Shown: one piece after another, positions 12,468 through 25,440 of the stretch | Position numbering within the stretch: the first letter of the stretch is position 1 | Layout: each line of letters starts with the position of its first letter | NCBI RefSeq assembly: GCF_001704415.2 | Contig: NC_030813.1 | Span: 12,914,001 to 12,978,000 of the forward strand | Source: Capra hircus | Taxonomy: Eukaryota; Chordata; Mammalia; Artiodactyla; Bovidae | Reading direction: 5' to 3' | Length of the DNA stretch: 64,000 nucleotides | Translations under genes and position numbers: made by a program | Notes under the pieces: generated by a model | Seen by the model: only the letters and a program-made list of their open reading frames with translations | Database searches by the model: none | What the model was told of the DNA's origin: nothing

Positions 12468-12896
12468 CAATACAAAAATAAAGAAATACATAAATATATA
12501 AAGAAAGCTGAGCACCAAAGAATTGACGCTTTTGAACTGAATTGCTGGAGAAGACTCTTGAGAGTCCCTTGGACTGCAAATCCAACCAGTCCATCCTAAA
12601 GGAAATCAGTCCTGAATATTCACTGGAAGGACCAATGCTGAAGCTGAAACTCCAACACTTTGGCCACCTGATGTGAAGAACTGACTCATCTGGAAAGACC
12701 CTGATGCTGGGAAAGATTGAAGATGGGAGGAGAAGGGGACGACAGAGGATGAGATGGTTGGATGGCATCATCGACTCAATGGACATGAGTTTGAGTGAAT
12801 TCTGGGGGTTGGTGATGGACAGGGAGGCCTGGCGTGCTTCAGTCCATGAGGTGCAAAGAGTCAGACACAACTAAGTGACTGAACTGAACTGAACTG
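12468..12896 (+). mobile_element. BovB 3' end, sense
   Basis: BovB homology runs from about 12500 (AAGAAAGCTGAGC) to the terminal ACTGA repeats. Flanking 11-bp repeats ATAATACAGAC lie at 12457-12467 and 12897-12907. About 32 AT-rich bases between the left repeat and the BovB start are not BovB. Coding sense is broken. Confidence 0.9.
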
Positions 12897-12907
12897 ATAA
12901 TACAGAC

Positions 12908-13301
12908 ATATTGGTATAATCGCCTCATTTCTCAAGGTCATTTTCGGGTAAATAGACATAATTACTTTTCACTGTGGCACTAATCAAATTAGTTCTGTAG
13001 AAAGAAAAGGTAAAAATATTAAATCTATTTTTAAATATCTCAGCTATACAGTCTTGAAATTACTGGTTAAGTAATAGATGAATAAGTACTAGACAACTGC
13101 CACTGAGCAGATGCAAGGAATCATTTTCATATTCCAGAACATTCAGTATAGTAAATGTAGAAATACAGAAATATGTAGTCAGCCATATCTGCTTAAGTAT
13201 CAATCACCCCCATGATGTAATTATTTGTATCAAAAAGATTCTAGGAGTTCCATGTTGGGTCCCATATTCTCAGTTTACTGAATTCTGTTCACTTTTTCAG
13301 C
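12908..13301. other. unique DNA
   Basis: AT-rich. Nothing recognised. Confidence 0.4.
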
Positions 13302-14099
13302 TCAATTCAGTTCAGTTCAGTTCAGTCACTCAGTCGTGTCCGACTCTTTGTGACCCCATGAATCACAGCATGCCAGGCCTCCCTGTCCATCACCAACTCC
13401 TGGAGTTCACTCAGACTCACGTCCATCGAGTCAGCGATGCCATCCAGCCATCTCATCCTCTGTCGTCCCCTTCTCCTCCTGCCCCCAATCCCTCCCAGCA
13501 TCAGAGTCTTTTCCAGTGGGTCAACTCTTCGCATGAGGTAGCCAAAGTACTGGAGTTTCAGCTTTAGAATCATTCCTTCCAAAGAAATCCCAGGGCTGAT
13601 CTCCTTTAGAATGGACTGGTTGGATCTCCTTGCAGTCCAAGGGACTCTCAGGAGTCTTCTCCAATGCCACAGTTCAAAAGCATCAATTCTTTGGTGCTCT
13701 GCCTTCTTCACAGTCCAACTCTCACATCCATACATGACCACAGAAAAAACCATAGCCTTGACTAGACAGACCTTTGTTGGCAAAGTAATGTCTCTGCATT
13801 TCAATATGCTATCTAGGTTGGTCATAACTTTTCTTCCAAGGAGCAAGCGTCTTTTAATTTCATGGCTGCAGTCAGCACCTGCAGTGACTTTGGAGCCCCC
13901 CAAAATAAAGCGAGACACTGTTTCCACTGTTTCCCCATCTATTTCCCATGAAGTCATGGGACCAGATGCCATGATCTTAGCTTTCTAAATGTTGAGCTGT
14001 AAGCCAAGTTCTTCACTCTCTTCTTTCACTTTAATCAAGAGGCTTTTTAGTTCCTCTTCACTTTCTGCCATAAAGGTGGTGTCATCTGCATCTCATAGA
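13302..14099 (-). mobile_element. BovB 3' part with intact 216-codon frame
   Basis: An antisense copy ending at the left with the TTCAGTTCAG repeats. The minus strand keeps a frame of 216 codons (13972-13322), which is the C-terminal region of the BovB protein after the RT core. Landmarks are VMYGCESWT, RRLLRVPWTARRSNQS and MRWLDGI. The frame closes with a normal SRTRLSD end. The element is 5'-truncated, so this is a fragment. Confidence 0.93.
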
Positions 14100-16466
14100 G
14101 TATTAAATAATCTTTGCTCAAAATAAAGTTCCTCTGGAGGTTAAAAAAAAGGTACTATGAAAAGGTGATATGTATTCATATAGGAATATACAAAGAGCTT
14201 GTAGCCAATAAAGAATATAACAAAACCTAAACTCACTGATCACCTTGAAATGAATGAGAAATCATTCCAAAGAGTAAAAATTCCATAGCGCACACTAATG
14301 TTACTTTAAAGTGCTAAGGTGAGCTATACATGATATTTGAATCATAGGCCATCCCACGATAGTTTCCACATGATCTTGACTCCTGGGTTGGAACTTGAGA
14401 TTGTTCATAGATCCTGACATACACAGATAAAAGTAGTCTAACCCACCATAAGAGGAAGGAAGACTTTCTGGACATTTGGAAATTCAATTTATTACTTTCA
14501 AATTAATAATCCAGTTGTACACAAGAATCTAAAATCTGTATATGGCATAGCACTAGCTTTTTAGAATGACGATAATTCATTACAGAAACTTTTTAGGACA
14601 ACACCAATAATAAAGGTATTTCAAACATCCAGGCAAATGTGAGTTAGAGTATGGTTATAACATCTTTTTCAAATCAAAAGTTTCTAAGCCATCTCCAATA
14701 GTATCATAGCTGAAACTCAGAATAATAAAAATGTATATGTATGTGTGTATACAATTTTTTCCTAAACCCTTTGACATTGCTGTATAGGCAACCTATAAAA
14801 AGTTGATCTCCTAATATCCTTTTTGAAAAGAAAAATTAATTTCTTTGCAAAGGAAAAAATAATTCCACTCTACTAATTGTCTTCACATGTAGATAAAGTA
14901 TAAGTCAGATGTTACAATAAAAAAATAATCATCCCTTAATATTATAATCAGAAAGAAGCAATAAGGAAAGGACCTGCACTATCTCAGTGAACTCTGGCCA
15001 GTGATCCAGAAAATTGTTCCAAGAGTAGTTCTTTGTCTTACCAAGGTATTCTGTCAAAAGTAAAAGTACCCAAATCACATGGACTTGTTGCTGTTACCTA
15101 AGAACTATCTTCACAAATCAGGCATGGAAGCCACTTGGGATTAGGCCATTTGGAAGAGTGTGGAAATGGACCTCCTATCCTCTCAAAAGGTCCAGGTTAC
15201 TCCACGGCCAGGAGACAAATGCCTGATTGGCCCTGTGTAATAGTGCAATCACTCCTACTGATTCTTTAACAACTGGAAAGAGGTCCCTGCTGTGTAATGA
15301 GATTATGGAACACATGATAGATTAGTGACCTTTCAAATTAGGACAAGCAACAGAAACTCACTAACAAATTCCTCCTTATATTGGAGAGGCTGTGTTAATA
15401 GTGTCAGTCATTTGACTAAAATAGCTGAAGCACAGATGGAAATACCAATGGATAAAGCTTCATTCTTCAGTGTTCCAGGGCTAAGACTAAGAATTCACCT
15501 CTGGCTTGGATATTATGAAAGCTTTTGAGAATTTCAGTCAACAACTACATAAAAAACATTTTCCTATTTGGATTTATATTTTTATTTTGAACTATTTTTG
15601 AAAAAATTCAATCAAAATAGCTTTTTAGATTCATTGGCCAATCAGTGAAGGCATATTGGTAACAGTGGGTTTAACACATAAAGAAATCTTTATCTCTTTC
15701 ATTCTTGGGTCCTGTCTTAATTATTTAAACTGTTCTATCAGCATATGAGGGGGTTTTGGAGATGGGCAAAATGGTAGTTTTGACCTTGGGTTACATCTGG
15801 GATAGCTACACAGATTCAGTCTTGGAAGTTTTCAATCCATTTAGATCAATTTCCTCATCTTTAATATGAAGATTATATGGTCACCCAGTCATTGAATAAT
15901 TGTGAAGAGAGAATTAATCTATGCAGAACTCAGCACAGTGGCTAGCACCTAATACTATAAGCTCTCAGTACTTTTAATTATTGCTTTTTATTTATTCTTG
16001 TAAAATGTTGTTACAATGAGGTGAACTATTTTTCTTAATGAATATTTTTTCTATTATTAAATTGCTCAGTTTATTGGAAAAAGCATAATTAATTGACTTA
16101 GGCAAACATAAGTCATAGAGGACTTACTCCTCATGTGGATCCTCTACAAAAGAGAACATTTTTATTGAAGACAAAGATAAGTAATTAGGGAGGAATACTG
16201 ATACATAAATGTTTCAACAGAATATCCATTTCTTAAAGTGTATGGTTGGGTAATGGATTTGGATTTACACATATCTAGCAGTATTCTCCTTCTCTGCCTC
16301 CTTTCAATCAACTACTCTTTAAGGTTAAGAATGAAGTCCAAGGTTTGAGCTACAGATAATTTGTCTATACGGAATATAGTGGCTAGACTAGCACTGTGCC
16401 CTAAACAGCTGAGCAATTCAAACCAAAACCCAGTCACTATTCATCCTAAAACCCCAGTGTCATTAT
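14100..16466. other. unique AT-rich intron with one MIR
   Basis: No gene or recent repeat seen. A MIR lies at 15835-15985. Confidence 0.4.
15835..15985 (+). mobile_element. MIR SINE, 3' half
   Basis: It contains TTTCCTCATCTTTAATATGA, followed by the CACAGTGGCTAGCACCTAAT block typical of the MIR 3' side. Confidence 0.55.
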
Positions 16467-17504
16467 TGCTGTCGTTTAGTCACCCAGTCATGTCTGACTC
16501 TTTGCGACCCCATGGACTGCAGCACACCAAGCCTCCCTATCTCCCAGAGTTTGCCCAAGTTCATGTCCATTGCATCGGTGATGCTATTCATCCATCTCAT
16601 CCTCCAATGCCCTCTTCTCCTTCTACCCTTGATCTTTCCCAGCACCAGGGACTTTTCCAATGAGTCATCTGTTCGCATCAGATGATCAAAATACTGCAGC
16701 TTCAGCTTCAGCATCAGTCCTTCCAGTGAATATTCAGGGTTGGTCTCCTGTAAGATTGACTGGTTTGATCTCTTTGCTGTCCAAGGGACTTTCAGGAGTC
16801 TTCTCCAGCACCACAGTTTGAAGGTACAAATTCTTTGGTGTTCTGCATTCTTTATGGTCCAGCTCTCAAAACCAACGTGACCACTGGGAAGACCATAGCC
16901 TTGATACAGACCTTTGTCGGCAGGGTAATGTCTCTGCTTTTCAACACACTGTCTAGGTTTGTCATCACTTTACCGCCAAGAAGCAGTTGTCTTCTGATTT
17001 CAAGGCTGCAGTCACCATCCGCAGTGATTTGGGAACCCAAGAAGGGGAAATCTGTCTCTACTTCCACCATTTCCCCTTCTATTTGCCATGCAGTAATGGG
17101 GTCAGATGCTACAATCTTAGTTTTATTAATAGTCTTAAACTGGCTCTTTCACTCTCCTCCTTCACCCTTATCAGGAGGCTCTTCAGTTCCTCTTCACTTT
17201 CTGCCATTAGAGTGGGATCATCTGCTTATCTGAGGTTGTTGATGTTTCTCCCGCCTATCTTTATTCCAACCTGGCATTTCTCATGATGCGCTCAGCATAT
17301 AGATTAAAAATAAACAGTGTGACAGCAGACAGCCCTGTCGTACTCTTTTCTCAATTTTGAGCCAATCAGTTGTCCCATACAGGGTTTTAACTGTTGCTTT
17401 TTGACCTGCATACAGGTTTCTCAGAAGACAGGTAAGATGTCCCGGTATTCCCATCTCTCTAAGAACTTTCCACAGTTTGTCATGATCTACACAGTCAAAG
17501 GCTT
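16467..17504 (-). mobile_element. BovB, older antisense copy
   Basis: It matches from the 3' end (TTTAGTCACCCAGTC) back into the RT region near 17500. Many substitutions and several small deletions (for example near 16865-16900) break the frame. It is clearly more diverged than the copies at 13302 and 63263. Confidence 0.92.
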
Positions 17505-20009
17505 AAGCTCAGTATATGGACTTATTCAGAGTCTTAGAACAGACTGATGTATTACTCACAAACATTTTATTAATGTTACTCCAATATGGTTTTCAAAATA
17601 GTCTAAATTTATTAAAATAAATGGGTAATTGACATTAAGACTTTTCCTAATCACTACTATAAATGACAGGCTATGAGGAAACTGTTGCCAATTTTGGAAT
17701 TCTCAACGTACAGATACAAAACTTTCCAAAAAGAATTTTACATATGTACCTTATTTTATCCCCATCACTTGTTTCATTTTGTTCTGAATGTTGTCCTGGG
17801 AGAACCAAATCCCTTTGTTAGAACTAGAGGGTAAACTCTGTAATGTAGATTCTATTCTAATATCAGATTTACTTGTTCAAAATGAACAATTATAGTACCT
17901 TGAAACCCATACCAAAAGAAAAAAATCTGCTGTGCAGATAAACTCTAGTTGCAAATGTATTGTATCCTGTTGAATCTACAAACTCTGAAGTGAGTCTTCT
18001 GATATGGGTGGAAGAGGCCATGGGACATTCCCTCCATCCTTCTCCTTACCTGTACCACACAGGATAAAGCATCATCAGGGCAGAGCAGTACCTTGACTTT
18101 CTATAGAGGATGGCAAGCTGACAATCATACTAAAAGTCATATTAGCTTTCTTCAGGAGATTCAGAAGAAACATCACAACCCTGATTATGACAAATCTGCC
18201 TCAACGCTGTCACAGGCGCACATCCCCAGTACATGCTGTGTGACCCAGCAATCAACAGGTGTGTGGCATACAGCCACATCAAAGTCCTGGGACAGAGGAA
18301 TAAGTCATACAGACACAGACACACTATGATGATAGCCCTCTCATCTGCATGCTGAGGCAGAACAGAACTGATTCCTATAGGCTATTTACCAAGTCTACTC
18401 TTTAGCCATTAAATACAAGCTTTGGAACAACTTTTCTATACAAATGATGATACATGATAAATCACGCTAAGCCTCAGCTGCATACACAATTGTTAACTGG
18501 ACTATACTACTACAGTTCTTGACAACATATGCATACCAAATTCCTCTTGTCTTTTGAATCTGACTGATTTCAGAGGGCACTGAAATGATTTATTGTGTCT
18601 TACATGGAAAATACTATACAATTGTAGCAAGTGAAACACATCCAACACAGATTTCACTGGATGTGAGTTAATGAAAGCAGATACTCAGACTCATTTTAAT
18701 AAGCCAATAGGATGGATGGTTCTAACTGCATTCTAAATTACTGAATATAAAGTATCTGTACTTGTTCTAGTTTTTTCTTTTCTTCCTGATTTTCATTTTA
18801 GAATATTGGTTTTTAGCTCTGTTGCCACCTCTCTGTGTAATGATTACAATGAGACAATGCTATAGAATAAGAGAGGAGGGCATCTTGCCATAACACCCTC
18901 TCAAATCAGGGCAAATATTTAGAACACCTAGGAAAAGGAATCTTTAGAGATACACATTTTATGAAAAGAGAACCGAAATCCGGACACAGAAAATACCAGA
19001 CTTCTCATATATAGTTCTCATAATGTTTTGCTTTTTTAAAACTTTCAATAGTTTTTTAAAAGTTAGAACACCCTCATCTAAACTGGTTCACTTTGCCAGA
19101 GATATTTGTTGCTAAAGATCAGCATGACAAAAAATGATTACATTAAAATACTTATAAAAAGGTATCAGTTACTAGAACTTGGTGAAACATTCTAGAATGG
19201 TCCACGTTTCATTTTTAACTTCTTCAAACTTGCAAAATCCACACAGATCCTAACACTTATTTCTGTCTTCATAGTTTTACTTAGAAAATACTCCCTTACT
19301 TCTTCCTCTTCAAACCTTAAGTGTTCTTTGAAGTAGCAGTAGCTATTACTGTCCTTATTTTATGGATAGAAAGTCCAAGGCAGCTAGAGGTAAAATAATT
19401 GGCCATGAGTCACTCTGCCTGTCAGTGAAGATGGACAAAGACCAAGGGCAGAAACCTGTAGGCAGACCAGGTAAATGGGAACAAAGGAAAAAGTCATGAA
19501 TTTCATAGTCAAAGATCTGAATTTACAACAGGATCTAGCTACGCGGAGAGAACTCAGAAGTATGCCAATACACAAAGCAGGCTAATGCACAACGGATATA
19601 ATAATAACCAAATAAGAAAAGCCATTTTCAGCTAATATGCAAAATCTTAGAAATTCCTGTATAAGTGTGCTAGGTAGTCAGTCCTGAGTTCACCCTATCA
19701 GTATCTCTTAAGGTAAAGGCAGAAACTGATAATTCAGATAATTTATAAAAATGTTCTCAATGTTTATTTATTGGAATTTACTACTGACTACAGAAATAAT
19801 GTATAAATATAAATATATATGGGGCAAGGCCTTCATAAATAAGTGACTAGAGATATAGAAGAGAAGGACACAGTAAAATTCCCCAAAGAAAATGGATTGC
19901 AAAATGCCAGCCCAGAACCGACCAAGGCTCAGAACATTAGGACACGACAGCGAGAGTTCACTCTCAAAGTTTATAGCTGTGAGCTACCATCAATGTCTCA
20001 ACAGTTTCT
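17505..20009. other. unique AT-rich intron
   Basis: No gene seen. A weak MIR-like segment lies at about 19335-19480. The rest is unrecognised. Confidence 0.4.
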
Positions 20010-20155
20010 TAGTCTTTATTATTTTTTTATTTTTATTTTTTATTTTTTGCTCTTTATTTTTTATTTTGTTTTTCATTTTTTTTACTTTACAACACTGTAT
20101 TGGTTTTGCCATACATTGACATGAATCCGCCACGGGTGTAACTTGAAACTATATG
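20010..20155 (-). mobile_element. L1 3' end, antisense
   Basis: A T-rich left edge (the reversed A-tail) is followed by TATTGGTTTTGCCATACATT and GACATGAATCCGCCACGGGT, a familiar end block of ruminant L1. Confidence 0.7.
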
Positions 20156-20778
20156 GCCCACGTTGCTCCATCTGATTGCCTGTGTTCCTTCATACTGAAG
20201 CATTCATTGAAATCCAAGGCTTAGGGCTATTGCTCATCCACTCATACGGCTTAGTGTTTTCACAAAATCACACTGATCTCTTGTTCTCCTCCAAGCTCTT
20301 ACAGAATTAATTTTTGGCAATGTACAACATAATAATTATTAGAACATAGGTTATACATATTATTCATAATATTTCTCCAAATGGCTTATTTTTCAATAGA
20401 AATGTCTGCTCAACCAGATTATAAACTCAAAGGAAGGGTATCAAGCATCGACTTTCAGTTTAGTTAATACCACAGCAGTTATTGCAGGACTATACACCTA
20501 GCAAACCGCTGGTGAATTAAAGGAACTTTTCTATGCATAAGGAAGAAACAGCTAAATTAAGCTTAGTTAAACAAGTTGAGTCTTAGAAATTGAAGCTCGT
20601 TAAGTAAGTGTTAGAAATCAAGGTCTTTGTCTTAATGAGCACAAACACAAATTAGTGGGTAGAAGATGATAGTTGTCTATGAGCTACCAGGAGGAAAAAA
20701 AAAAACAGGTCTGGTAACTAAGCATAAGCTTACCCTCTAGATTTAGGTGTATCATTAGCTAGAACATTTCTTACTATC
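20156..20778. other. unique DNA
   Basis: Nothing recognised. Confidence 0.4.
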
Positions 20779-20995
20779 TCATTCCCTGGTGGCTCAGTGG
20801 TAAAGAATCTGCCTGCAATGCAAGAGACACGGGTTCAATCTTTGGGTCGAGAAGACCTCCTGGAGAAGGAAATGACAACCCCCTCCAGTATTCTTGCCTT
20901 GAAAATCCCATGGACAGAGAAGCCTGGTGGGCTACAGTCTATGAGGTCACAAGAGTTAGACATGACTTAACGACTAAACCACCACCAGCAGCAGC
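20779..20995 (+). mobile_element. Bov-tA SINE
   Basis: tRNA-like head at 20784 (CCTGGTGGCTCAGTGGTAAA) plus BovB-derived body and tail. It ends in a short CCACCAGCAGCAGC tract. Confidence 0.9.
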
Positions 20996-22014
20996 TTTAA
21001 AAAATTCACCCTCCCTGAAGGGTTGGAAGGCATTAATGGATTTCAAAGAAAAGAAATGCCCTATCATATTTACTTGGTCTCAAGTATACAAAAGATTTTT
21101 TTCTATCAAAAAATTGTTTCATTTGGTAGCAATCCCAACTCTGACTTTCCAAAGTCAAAGGAAATGGAGATGGTAAATTTATTTGCTGTGATGAATCTGC
21201 TCAGTGCCAACTAAGATAAAAATAGTGATTTTGTTTCTGCTACTACAGAATGCAAGCAGGAAAGAAACACAACTGTAGACTCATTTATAATTGAGCATGT
21301 TCTAACAAATGCAGATTAAAGATCTTAATTCTATTTCAATATGCAATCACTTGTCTCTTTAGAAACTTTATCAAGAAGGAAAAAGAAACCTCAAACACTT
21401 CATAAAAGAGTACATGAAGAACAGTCTTCTATAGAATAATTACTGAGAATATCATGCTAACAAAGTTCCTCAAAAGAATAATTAGAACTCACATTATGAA
21501 AGAAGGATCAACATTTTATGCTAGCTTAATTTAACACACCTAAACCACGTCAAGATACCTGTTTACTTTTCTTTGGTGTTCCATTCATTTTTGTGGATTT
21601 TCGAAGTCCAGTACATTGTCTGTGTAAACTGAAAGAAACATCTACACAAACATGCCACAAGATGTAATGGAAGCAAAATGAACAGGAAGACAAGTCCTGC
21701 TTAGAAGAATATTTCAGAGAGTCAGGACAAATATCCTCTTTCCATATTATTTCCAGGGATTAGAGTGGGCATTTTGGAAACCGTGATCAACTGATGAAAG
21801 ATAGGAAGTAACATTGGGGGAAAAAATCTGGAGGATATTTTAGCAGAAGACGAAACTATAGATAGCTTAGAAGCTTTGCTAGAGACACAGGAATAGCTTA
21901 GCATAGAATAACTTAGCATCTGGTTTGCATGGGAAAAATGGTTCAAAATATGTCACTTCTTGATTAGTGGGGAAAATGTCCATCATTTCTCCATCACCAT
22001 CTCTAGATGAAGCT
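20996..22014. other. unique DNA
   Basis: Nothing recognised. Confidence 0.4.
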
Positions 22015-22145
22015 TCTGAGTCTCCAGTTGCTAATCTACAAAACTGGGATAACAGTACTCTGATAGGAGTTATTGTGAAGATTAAATGATATGGTGTTTG
22101 TGAAGCATTCAAGGTTCTAGACGTAGAATAAGAACACAATAGGAG
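22015..22145 (+). mobile_element. MIR SINE, 3' half
   Basis: It has the order AAACTGGGATAACAGTACTC, TTATTGTGAAGATTAAATGA, then the AAGCATTCAAGGTTCTAGAC block. Confidence 0.55.
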
Positions 22146-22296
22146 AAAAATCCTTTCTCTTCTCTTGTATCATTACTATTGCCATTTAGACTTAAAATAA
22201 ACAAATGTAATAGCCAAGAAGCAATTTAACATATCTAACTGAAATCAGAGATTCTTCTTTCTAAAGGAATTCAGCTTGCTGACCACATTCTAAAGC

Positions 22297-22464
22297 AATG
22301 GTTCTAAACTCCAGCACACATCAAAAAAAGTGGGACGCCTATCAAAACTCACCAAAAATGATTGAGCAGATCTAGAGTGGATCCTAAGAATTTTATTCTT
22401 TTAGTAGGCAACCCAGGTAATTCTGGTAGCTGTGGTCAGCAGACAGCACTTTACTCTAAAAAGC
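22297..22464 (+). mobile_element. MER5-type (hAT-Charlie) DNA transposon relic
   Basis: It begins CAATGGTTCTAAACTCCAGC, keeps CCCAGGTAATTCTGGTAGCT, and runs toward the CAGCACTTTACTCTAAAAAG end. The expected terminal inverted repeat of MER5 is recognisable but eroded. Confidence 0.6.
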
Positions 22465-25259
22465 ACATTTTAGGATTAATTCTCTAGTTACTGCATATAA
22501 AATTAGCAGTGGAAAAAAAAATAAGTATCATGAAGGTGAGTCCAAAGAAATGGAAACGAGTGACAGATATAGAAAGAAAATCATGGAATATCAAGTTGCA
22601 AGGGATTTCTCCATCCAGTAAAAATATTTCCATCATCTCTGACAGATGGTCATTTTAAGCACCTTCACTGATGGGGAACTGCTATCTTCCAGCAACACAC
22701 ACTGTTTTGGATTATAAACTAATGTAAAATAAAGGGTAAATAATAAGTTTTTGGAAAATTGAAGAAATGGGGTATTATTCTGGGAGAATTATACATTGAA
22801 GCCTTTCTAGTCCTGGTTGAACAAGATCAGGCACTAACTGAAATCAAAACTAATCTGACTGCCAGACAACTGCCAGAGCCAACACCCAAACACTGTATCT
22901 GCTACCTGATTCCACTAAAAAAGTCATGCTTGCTGTGGCTGCTATAAAAATAAACCTTTCACTAGGTTTGTCACTCATGCTTCAATGGCAGAATTTAAAA
23001 TGGCAGCATTTCAATCATATGTCTGGCACTACTTTCATCTCTCCATTTAGGCGGTGGCAAGTAAACAGCAATAAAATTATATAAAATCAAAATAATGTTG
23101 CAATGCTCATAAATATTCTCAAATAATGGTCCAGGTCAAACCTGTTTAAATGAATATAAGGTATATATATAAAGCCATTTTATCTTACTATTCTGTTAAA
23201 AACAACAGTACACATTTATATTTTAACTTCATCTTTATATTCATTTCACCAAAGAAGGAAAATAATTATAAAGCCATGTAATTATTTACTTGTTTTAGAA
23301 GAACTCACCAAACCTAGTGGCTTCAGATGGCTCTGCCATATGTGATTGATGTCTGGGCATTTCCATTATCATTTATGCAAATCACCTAAGGCTCTTGCAG
23401 CCTCTTTCAGGGCAAATCCATTGTAATGTCATTGACACAGAATTGAAAAGTGTGGGATGCTGCACATGAATATGGTCTTGGACTATTTTCATCTAATCTG
23501 CCAAAATATTATCTGGGATAAGAAATTTTTATAGAGTTGGTTGGGATTTAGAACAGGCTAAACACTCACCCTGATACATCACACAAGAGTCAATGCTTCC
23601 TTTTCGTTCAGGATACCAGGTGAGAATTCCAGTATTTCCATATCCTCTTCTCCATTGAACCTCACTAGAACATCAACCTCAAATCTGTGCCTTAGCTAAG
23701 ATTTACTGATATTTGTGTGAAATAATTGGGCCTTCAGGAAATTATTTTAATGGAGCACTAAATGAAAAAGTTTCTATGAATACTTTGGCAACAACACTAT
23801 CTGATTTATTTTCTTTGGACACTAAGGAGCAGCCAATAATAAATACATCTGTCTCTCTCAAAAGCATCTTTGTGTACAAGCCTGAGAAAAAGCTATCACT
23901 GACATCCAGGAACTGGTCTGTTCCTATCAGCGTGACCTTGGTGTTCTGCTGCTGAACATAAATAATTTCCCAGAGCATCCCATCATCAGACCAGGCCACT
24001 ATGTGACCGTGATGGAGAGGGACAAAAATGACACCACTCTCTTATCATGTCTAAACACAGACAAAACATGAATACTGTCCAAGCCACAAGATTCCAGACT
24101 TCTGAGAGACTGCCACTTCTTTACTGATTCAGCTTTAGTCTGCTCTCCTAGAGCTAAGATTTACTGGGATACACAATCATAAAACTGCCCCTGCTTCCTG
24201 AGAACACCCAACCCAGAGTGAGTCCTCATTTTCTTGGACCCTCCTCCAGATCACTCATTCAAGGCCCAAATCTAATGGGTCATTTCACACTCAGTTCCCC
24301 ATGATGAACATCCATCCTCAGCGCAATGGGCTGTAATCCCAGCACACCTAACCACATGTGTGCTCCTGGTGGGCTTTGCAGGAGAGCACCACAAACTCAG
24401 TGACTGAAGTCAGAACAGACATTCTTAACAAAAGCTAAAAGAATTTCTAACTTCCAGATACTCACTAAATTTCTAATACAAAATAAACTTGAGTTTATTT
24501 TCTCACATGGTGGGTTTTATGGCAAAGGACCCTTTAGTTTTGACCCTCAGAAGAGTTACTTTTGTGAGCCGTAGAATAAACAGGTGGATTGTGCTCATCT
24601 GTTAAATATTTACTTGAGGAAGAGGCATATTTCCAAAAATTAAGATTCAACATATTAGATCAACACCCAGGCCACAGTGAGCCTGGTGGTCTGTAATCCT
24701 GGATACTGTATAGAATCCTATAGAGGATTCAATAGAAACCTCTAGTATAAAGCAGACAACTGAATTAAAGTGATATACGGCATTGACTTTGCTCCAGTTC
24801 TTGCTTTTCTCAGATTTCATCCTTTTCTCAGATTTCATCCTTATTAGGGATGCTTATTTCTTGATTATTATTTCCTCATCAAAGCACATTTAATGGTCTG
24901 TTGAATTTAGCAGGAGAGAGGGATGTCTGGTGTTTTCTGGCTTGGACAATTTAAAAGTTTCTAAATATTAAATTAAAGTTGCCTGCTGGGCAAAAGATGT
25001 GAAGCAGGACTCTGAAGACCTAGGGTACATTTCTGTAAATCTCACTAATTTGTATAAAATCAAAAGTTTCCGATTTTAAATATAACTTGTGACATTTTGA
25101 AAAGTGACTTAGCCTTTGCAAAGCACCAACAGTATATTATGCCTCTCTAAAATAATCTATAGTCTCTATATATAGACTTTCCTTCTATATGCTTTATTCC
25201 AATAAATAATTTCCACTTAAGGGAACAGCAACAACACCTAAAAGTTACTGTCAATAATA
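22465..25259. other. unique intron, with an odd protein-like stretch
   Basis: No repeat family recognised. Positions 23742-24000 stay open on the minus strand and continue open to about 24045, while the plus strand over the same bases also reads protein-like in one frame after 23882. I cannot match either to a protein. An 18-bp perfect tandem duplication lies at 24805-24840. Confidence 0.4.
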
Positions 25260-25440
25260 TATTAAATACTGCTCAAACAATACTATATACATTATTTTTA
25301 ACCCTCACAAAATACCAAAAAGTATTCACATCTTACAAATGAGGACCTGGATCAGAGAAATTAAGTGATAGGCTCCAAACATAATATGAAAGGATAGAAT
25401 TAAGATTCCAACCCACTTATGTCTGATTTACCAAAGTGAA
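25260..25440 (+). mobile_element. MIR SINE
   Basis: It contains CATCTTACAAATGAGGACCT, then GAGAAATTAAGTGATAGGCT, in the order of the MIR core. Confidence 0.6.

Noticed and set aside
13322..13972. Stand-alone protein gene with reverse-transcriptase-like text
   Set aside because: It is the C-terminal part of a 5'-truncated BovB LINE with no promoter or complete RT.
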